Below, one piece after another: positions 43,586 to 46,152 of a stretch of DNA of 46,152 nucleotides; within the stretch, counting starts at the first letter, position 1, and each line of letters opens with the position of its first letter. The notes beneath the pieces were generated by a model, which saw only the letters and a list, made by a program, of their open reading frames with translations, did no database searches and was not told the DNA's origin. The DNA comes from Gemmatimonadetes bacterium bin94. GTDB taxonomy: Bacteria > Gemmatimonadota > Gemmatimonadetes > Longimicrobiales > Gaopeijiaceae. The position numbers were made by a program, and so were the translations under genes. The DNA is taken from assembly GCA_002238865.1 (NCBI GenBank), contig MPNE01000033.1, positions 1 to 46,152 on the forward strand, in the 5' to 3' direction.

Positions 43586-44258
43586 CAGAGGCATCCTCCT
43601 CCCGGTCGATGGGACGGCGGCGCGCCCGGGTGTCCGCGGGCGTCTCATCGCCTATGGTCGCCAACGCGGCTTCCTCGATGACCACGGTCCCGGACCACAC
43701 GACGTCGTAGGTCGACTCGAGGCCGAACGGCATGACGCGCACGCCGGGCAGATTGCGGCCCGACAGGTACAGGTCACGGTTCACGCCGTGGGTGAGGAAC
43801 AGGACCTTGCCGGGCCGGTCGAGCGCGCTCAGCAACGTTGTCAGCTTGCGCGTCCTGGGCGCGTCGAAGTCGAAGCCCTCGATGATCGAGACCCGGCCTG
43901 CCTCTGCCCGGCTGTTGAACGCCGAGGTGCGGGCCAGAGCGCGCACACGCCTGGGCACCCGCTGGGTCCAGGAGCGGGGCTGCGGCGGAAACGCTCTCCC
44001 GCCGCCTCTCCACTGGGCCGCGCGGATCGTGCCCTGCCGGGCGCGTCCCGTGCCCTTCTGGCGCCAGGGCTTGCGGCTTCCGCCGGACACGGCCGCGCGG
44101 TTCTTCTTCGAGGCCGAGCCCTGACGCTGGTTGGCGAGGTGGGCCTTGACGACCTGATGGACCGCCGCCTCGTGAATGACTCCGTTGAAAAGACCGGCCG
44201 GGAGCGTGACCTCCGATCCGGCGGAGCCATCCGTATTGAAGTAGGGAGCCTGGTACAT
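43578..44258 (-). CDS. rplD: Ribosomal protein L4 (uL4)
   Basis: The protein is 226 aa from ATG 44258. The tunnel loop GSASKKNRAAVSGGSRKPWRQKGTGRARQGTIRAAQWRGGGRAFPPQPR is the hallmark of L4, followed by a Rossmann-like body with EGFDFDAPRTRKLTTLLSALDRPGKVLFLT. In E. coli L4 represses its own operon. The C-terminal DTRARRRPIDREEDASDA is a charged extension. It is 4 nt after rplC. Confidence 0.97.
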   Translation of the reverse strand: MYQAPYFNTDGSAGSEVTLPAGLFNGVIHEAAVHQVVKAHLANQRQGSASKKNRAAVSGGSRKPWRQKGTGRARQGTIRAAQWRGGGRAFPPQPRSWTQRVPRRVRALARTSAFNSRAEAGRVSIIEGFDFDAPRTRKLTTLLSALDRPGKVLFLTHGVNRDLYLSGRNLPGVRVMPFGLESTYDVVWSGTVVIEEAALATIGDETPADTRARRRPIDREEDASDA

Positions 44259-44262
44259 TTCG

Positions 44263-44880
44263 CTATTTCCGGATGAGAACGTAGCTGTTCCTGCTGCCTG
44301 GAATCCCGCCCCGTATGAAGAGCAGGTTCCGCTCCGAGTCGACCTGGACAACTTCCATGTTCCGGATCGTCTTTCTCTTCCCGCCCATGCGGCCGGGAAG
44401 CTTCTTTCCCTTGATGACCCTGGACGGATCGGTGCCGGGACCCATCGAGCCCGGGGTGCGGGACATGGGGTGTCCGTGCGAGGCGGGCCTTCCGGCAAAC
44501 CCGTAGCGCTTTACGACGCCCTGGAAGCCGCGCCCCTTCGTAACCCCGGTGACCCGGACCCGCTGTCCGGCCTCGAACAGTTCGACGGTCAACTGCTGGC
44601 CCGGTTCGTACGCGTCGCCGGCGCCGGGCTCGAATTCTCGAACCAGACGCGGGGCCGCGTCCAGGCCAGCCTTGGCCGCGTGTCCGAGCTGGGCCTTGTT
44701 CGACCGCTTGAGTTTCCTGGCGCCGAAGCCCACCTGAACCGCGGCATAGCCGTCGGTGCCGGGGGTCTTGACCTGAACCACCGAACAGGGGCCGGCCTCG
44801 AGCACGGTCACCGGAATGGCCCGTCCTTCCTCCGTGAAGACCCGGGTCATGCCGATCTTCTTGCCGATTAGTCCGGGCAT
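44263..44880 (-). CDS. rplC: Ribosomal protein L3 (uL3)
   Basis: The protein is 205 aa. [39 protein letters not shown] and [60 protein letters not shown] identify L3, one of the first 50S assembly proteins, with a loop near the peptidyl transferase centre. It is 2 nt downstream of rpsJ. Confidence 0.98.
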   Translation of the reverse strand: MPGLIGKKIGMTRVFTEEGRAIPVTVLEAGPCSVVQVKTPGTDGYAAVQVGFGARKLKRSNKAQLGHAAKAGLDAAPRLVREFEPGAGDAYEPGQQLTVELFEAGQRVRVTGVTKGRGFQGVVKRYGFAGRPASHGHPMSRTPGSMGPGTDPSRVIKGKKLPGRMGGKRKTIRNMEVVQVDSERNLLFIRGGIPGSRNSYVLIRK

Positions 44881-44882
44881 GG

Positions 44883-45191
44883 TCAGTCCACCTTGATCTC
44901 GACGTCCACGCCGGCCGGCAAATCCAGCTTGGTCAGCGCGTCAATGGTCTGGGGGCGGCTCTCGACGATGTCGATCAGGCGCTTGTGCGTCCTGAGTTCG
45001 AACTGCTCCCTGCTCTTCTTATCGATGTGCGGCGAGCGAAGCACCGTCCACCTCTGGCGGCGCGTCGGCAGGGGAATGGGCCCGCGGATCCGGGCGCCGG
45101 TCTTCTGCGCCGTACGCACAATGTCGGCGGCGGTCTGGTCCACGACCCAGTGGTCAAACGCCTTCAGACGTATGCGAATCCTGTTGGTCAT
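44883..45191 (-). CDS. rpsJ: Ribosomal protein S10 (uS10, NusE)
   Basis: The product is 102 aa from ATG 45191, the normal S10 length: [73 protein letters not shown]10 is both a 30S protein and the NusE elongation factor. The frame is open to ATG 45230 (GAGG just upstream), which would add 13 basic residues, so the start is not certain. It follows tuf, linking str and S10 operons. Confidence 0.96.
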   Translation of the reverse strand: MTNRIRIRLKAFDHWVVDQTAADIVRTAQKTGARIRGPIPLPTRRQRWTVLRSPHIDKKSREQFELRTHKRLIDIVESRPQTIDALTKLDLPAGVDVEIKVD

Positions 45192-45236
45192 CCCCTGTTG
45201 CCTTCGCGCCTGCGCCGGTTTCGCTGCCATGATCCT

Positions 45237-46152
45237 CTACTCGATGATGGAGGTGACGACGCCGGCACCGACGGTGCGGCCGCCTTCGCGGATCGCGAAC
45301 CGCAGTTCCTCGTCCATCGCGATCGGCGTGATCAGCTCCACTTCCATCTGCACGTTGTCTCCCGGCATCACCATCTCCACCCCGTCCGGCAACATCGCCG
45401 ACCCCGTCACGTCCGTCGTCCGGAAGTAGAACTGCGGCCGGTATCCGTTGAAGAACGGCGTGTGTCGCCCTCCCTCTTCCTTCGTCAGCACGTACACCTC
45501 CGCCTTGAACTTCGTGTGCGGCATGATCGACCCCGGAATCGCCAGAACCTGGCCCCGCTCGATCTCCGTCTTCCCCACCCCCCGCAGCAGCAGCCCCGCG
45601 TTGTCCCCCGCCTGTCCCTCGTCCAGCAGCTTCCGGAACATCTCCACTCCCGTCACCACCGTCTTGCGGTCCGCACCCATCCCCACAATCTCCACCTGCT
45701 CACCCTTCTTGATCACACCTCGCTCGATCCGCCCCGTCGCCACCGTCCCCCGTCCCGTGATCGAGAACACATCCTCCACCGGCATCAGGAACGGCTTGTC
45801 GATGTCCCGCTCCGGCTCCGGTATGTAGCTGTCGATCGCTTCCATCAGCTCCGTGACGCACTCCCCCGCCTCTCCCTCGCCACCCGCCTCCAGCGCGTGC
45901 AGCGCACTCCCCATCACCACCGGCAGATCATCCCCCGGAAACCCCTGCTCGCTCAGCAGCTCCCGTACCTCCAGCTCCACCAGCTCCAGGAGCTCCTCGT
46001 CGTCCACCATGTCCACCTTGTTCAGGAACACCACGATGTGCGGCACGTTCACCTGCCGCGCCAGCAACACGTGCTCCCGCGTCTGAGGCATCGGTCCGTC
46101 CGCCGCGCTCACCACCAGGATCGCTCCGTCCATCTGCGCCGCACCCGTGATC
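45237..46152 (-). CDS. tuf: Elongation factor Tu, N-terminus outside the window
   Basis: About 304 C-terminal residues are visible; the frame stays open to the window edge, so about 90 N-terminal residues (including the P-loop) are missing. Visible are [43 protein letters not shown] (G4 NKVD), [33 protein letters not shown] (domain 2) and [23 protein letters not shown] (domain 3). EF-Tu brings aminoacyl-tRNA to the ribosome. Codon choice is strongly biased to C/G-ending codons even against this GC-rich background, as expected for a very highly expressed gene. Confidence 0.98.
   Translation of the reverse strand, partial: ITGAAQMDGAILVVSAADGPMPQTREHVLLARQVNVPHIVVFLNKVDMVDDEELLELVELEVRELLSEQGFPGDDLPVVMGSALHALEAGGEGEAGECVTELMEAIDSYIPEPERDIDKPFLMPVEDVFSITGRGTVATGRIERGVIKKGEQVEIVGMGADRKTVVTGVEMFRKLLDEGQAGDNAGLLLRGVGKTEIERGQVLAIPGSIMPHTKFKAEVYVLTKEEGGRHTPFFNGYRPQFYFRTTDVTGSAMLPDGVEMVMPGDNVQMEVELITPIAMDEELRFAIREGGRTVGAGVVTSIIE

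Noticed and set aside
45192-45230. 13-residue N-terminal extension of S10
   Set aside because: Possible by reading frame and a nearby GAGG, but the shorter form matches the normal S10 length. It was kept only as an alternative start.
1-46152. Mobile element, CRISPR or defence island
   Set aside because: No transposase, integrase, terminal inverted repeats, attachment sites or spaced direct repeats were seen. The HNH protein alone is not enough to call a mobile element or defence system.

Overview
The window is GC-rich and densely coding. It looks like chromosome from a diderm, non-proteobacterial bacterium. The best guess is Gemmatimonadota or a close relative. The reasons are a BamD-type outer-membrane lipoprotein, a long SecA with a C-terminal SEC-C zinc motif, a LysW carrier-protein amino acid pathway, and a 6-bladed beta-propeller lipoprotein of a type common in that phylum. 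The taxonomic call is inference only. No tRNA, rRNA, CRISPR array, insertion sequence or prophage gene was seen.

Region 1 (1-9.4 kb, mixed strands) is accessory metabolism. It holds the end of a DUF222/HNH protein, a frameshifted beta-propeller lipoprotein, a secreted debranching-type glycosidase with a 14-C homopolymer in its signal-peptide region, a saccharopine-dehydrogenase-like enoyl reductase, a second (GH63/MGH1-like) glycosidase without an export signal, and a Rieske oxygenase.

Region 2 (9.5-14.3 kb, minus strand) is a LysW-dependent lysine/ornithine cluster transcribed lysW-lysX-lysY-(class II glutamine amidotransferase)-lysZ-lysJ. The usual releasing peptidase LysK is absent. The extra amidotransferase starts Met-Cys-Arg, as in the gamma-glutamyl hydrolases EgtC and Dug3. 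The LysW-lysine bond is itself a gamma-glutamyl amide, so this protein is a good candidate for the missing release enzyme. That is the most interesting hypothesis in the window.

Region 3 (14.5-30.2 kb, minus strand) starts with a NagB/PIG-L fusion and an M16 zinc protease. Upstream of these is a compact ten-gene run: a membrane-anchored unknown, two nucleotide-sugar dehydrogenases, UDP-glucuronate decarboxylase, a TPR lipoprotein, BamD, NadD, SecA and RadC. Many of its junctions overlap by 4-22 bp. It joins sugar-nucleotide supply, outer-membrane assembly and secretion in what looks like one transcription unit.

Region 4 (30.2-46.15 kb, minus strand) is the S10-spc-alpha ribosomal superoperon in near-canonical order: tuf(partial)-S10-L3-L4-L23-L2-S19-L22-S3-L16-L29-S17-L14-L24-L5-S8-L6-L18-S5-L30-L15-secY-adk-map-L36-S13-S11-S4-rpoA-L17. 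S14 (rpsN) between L5 and S8 and infA between map and L36 are both missing from their usual places. Stable hairpins lie between map and rpmJ, between S4 and rpoA, and after L17.
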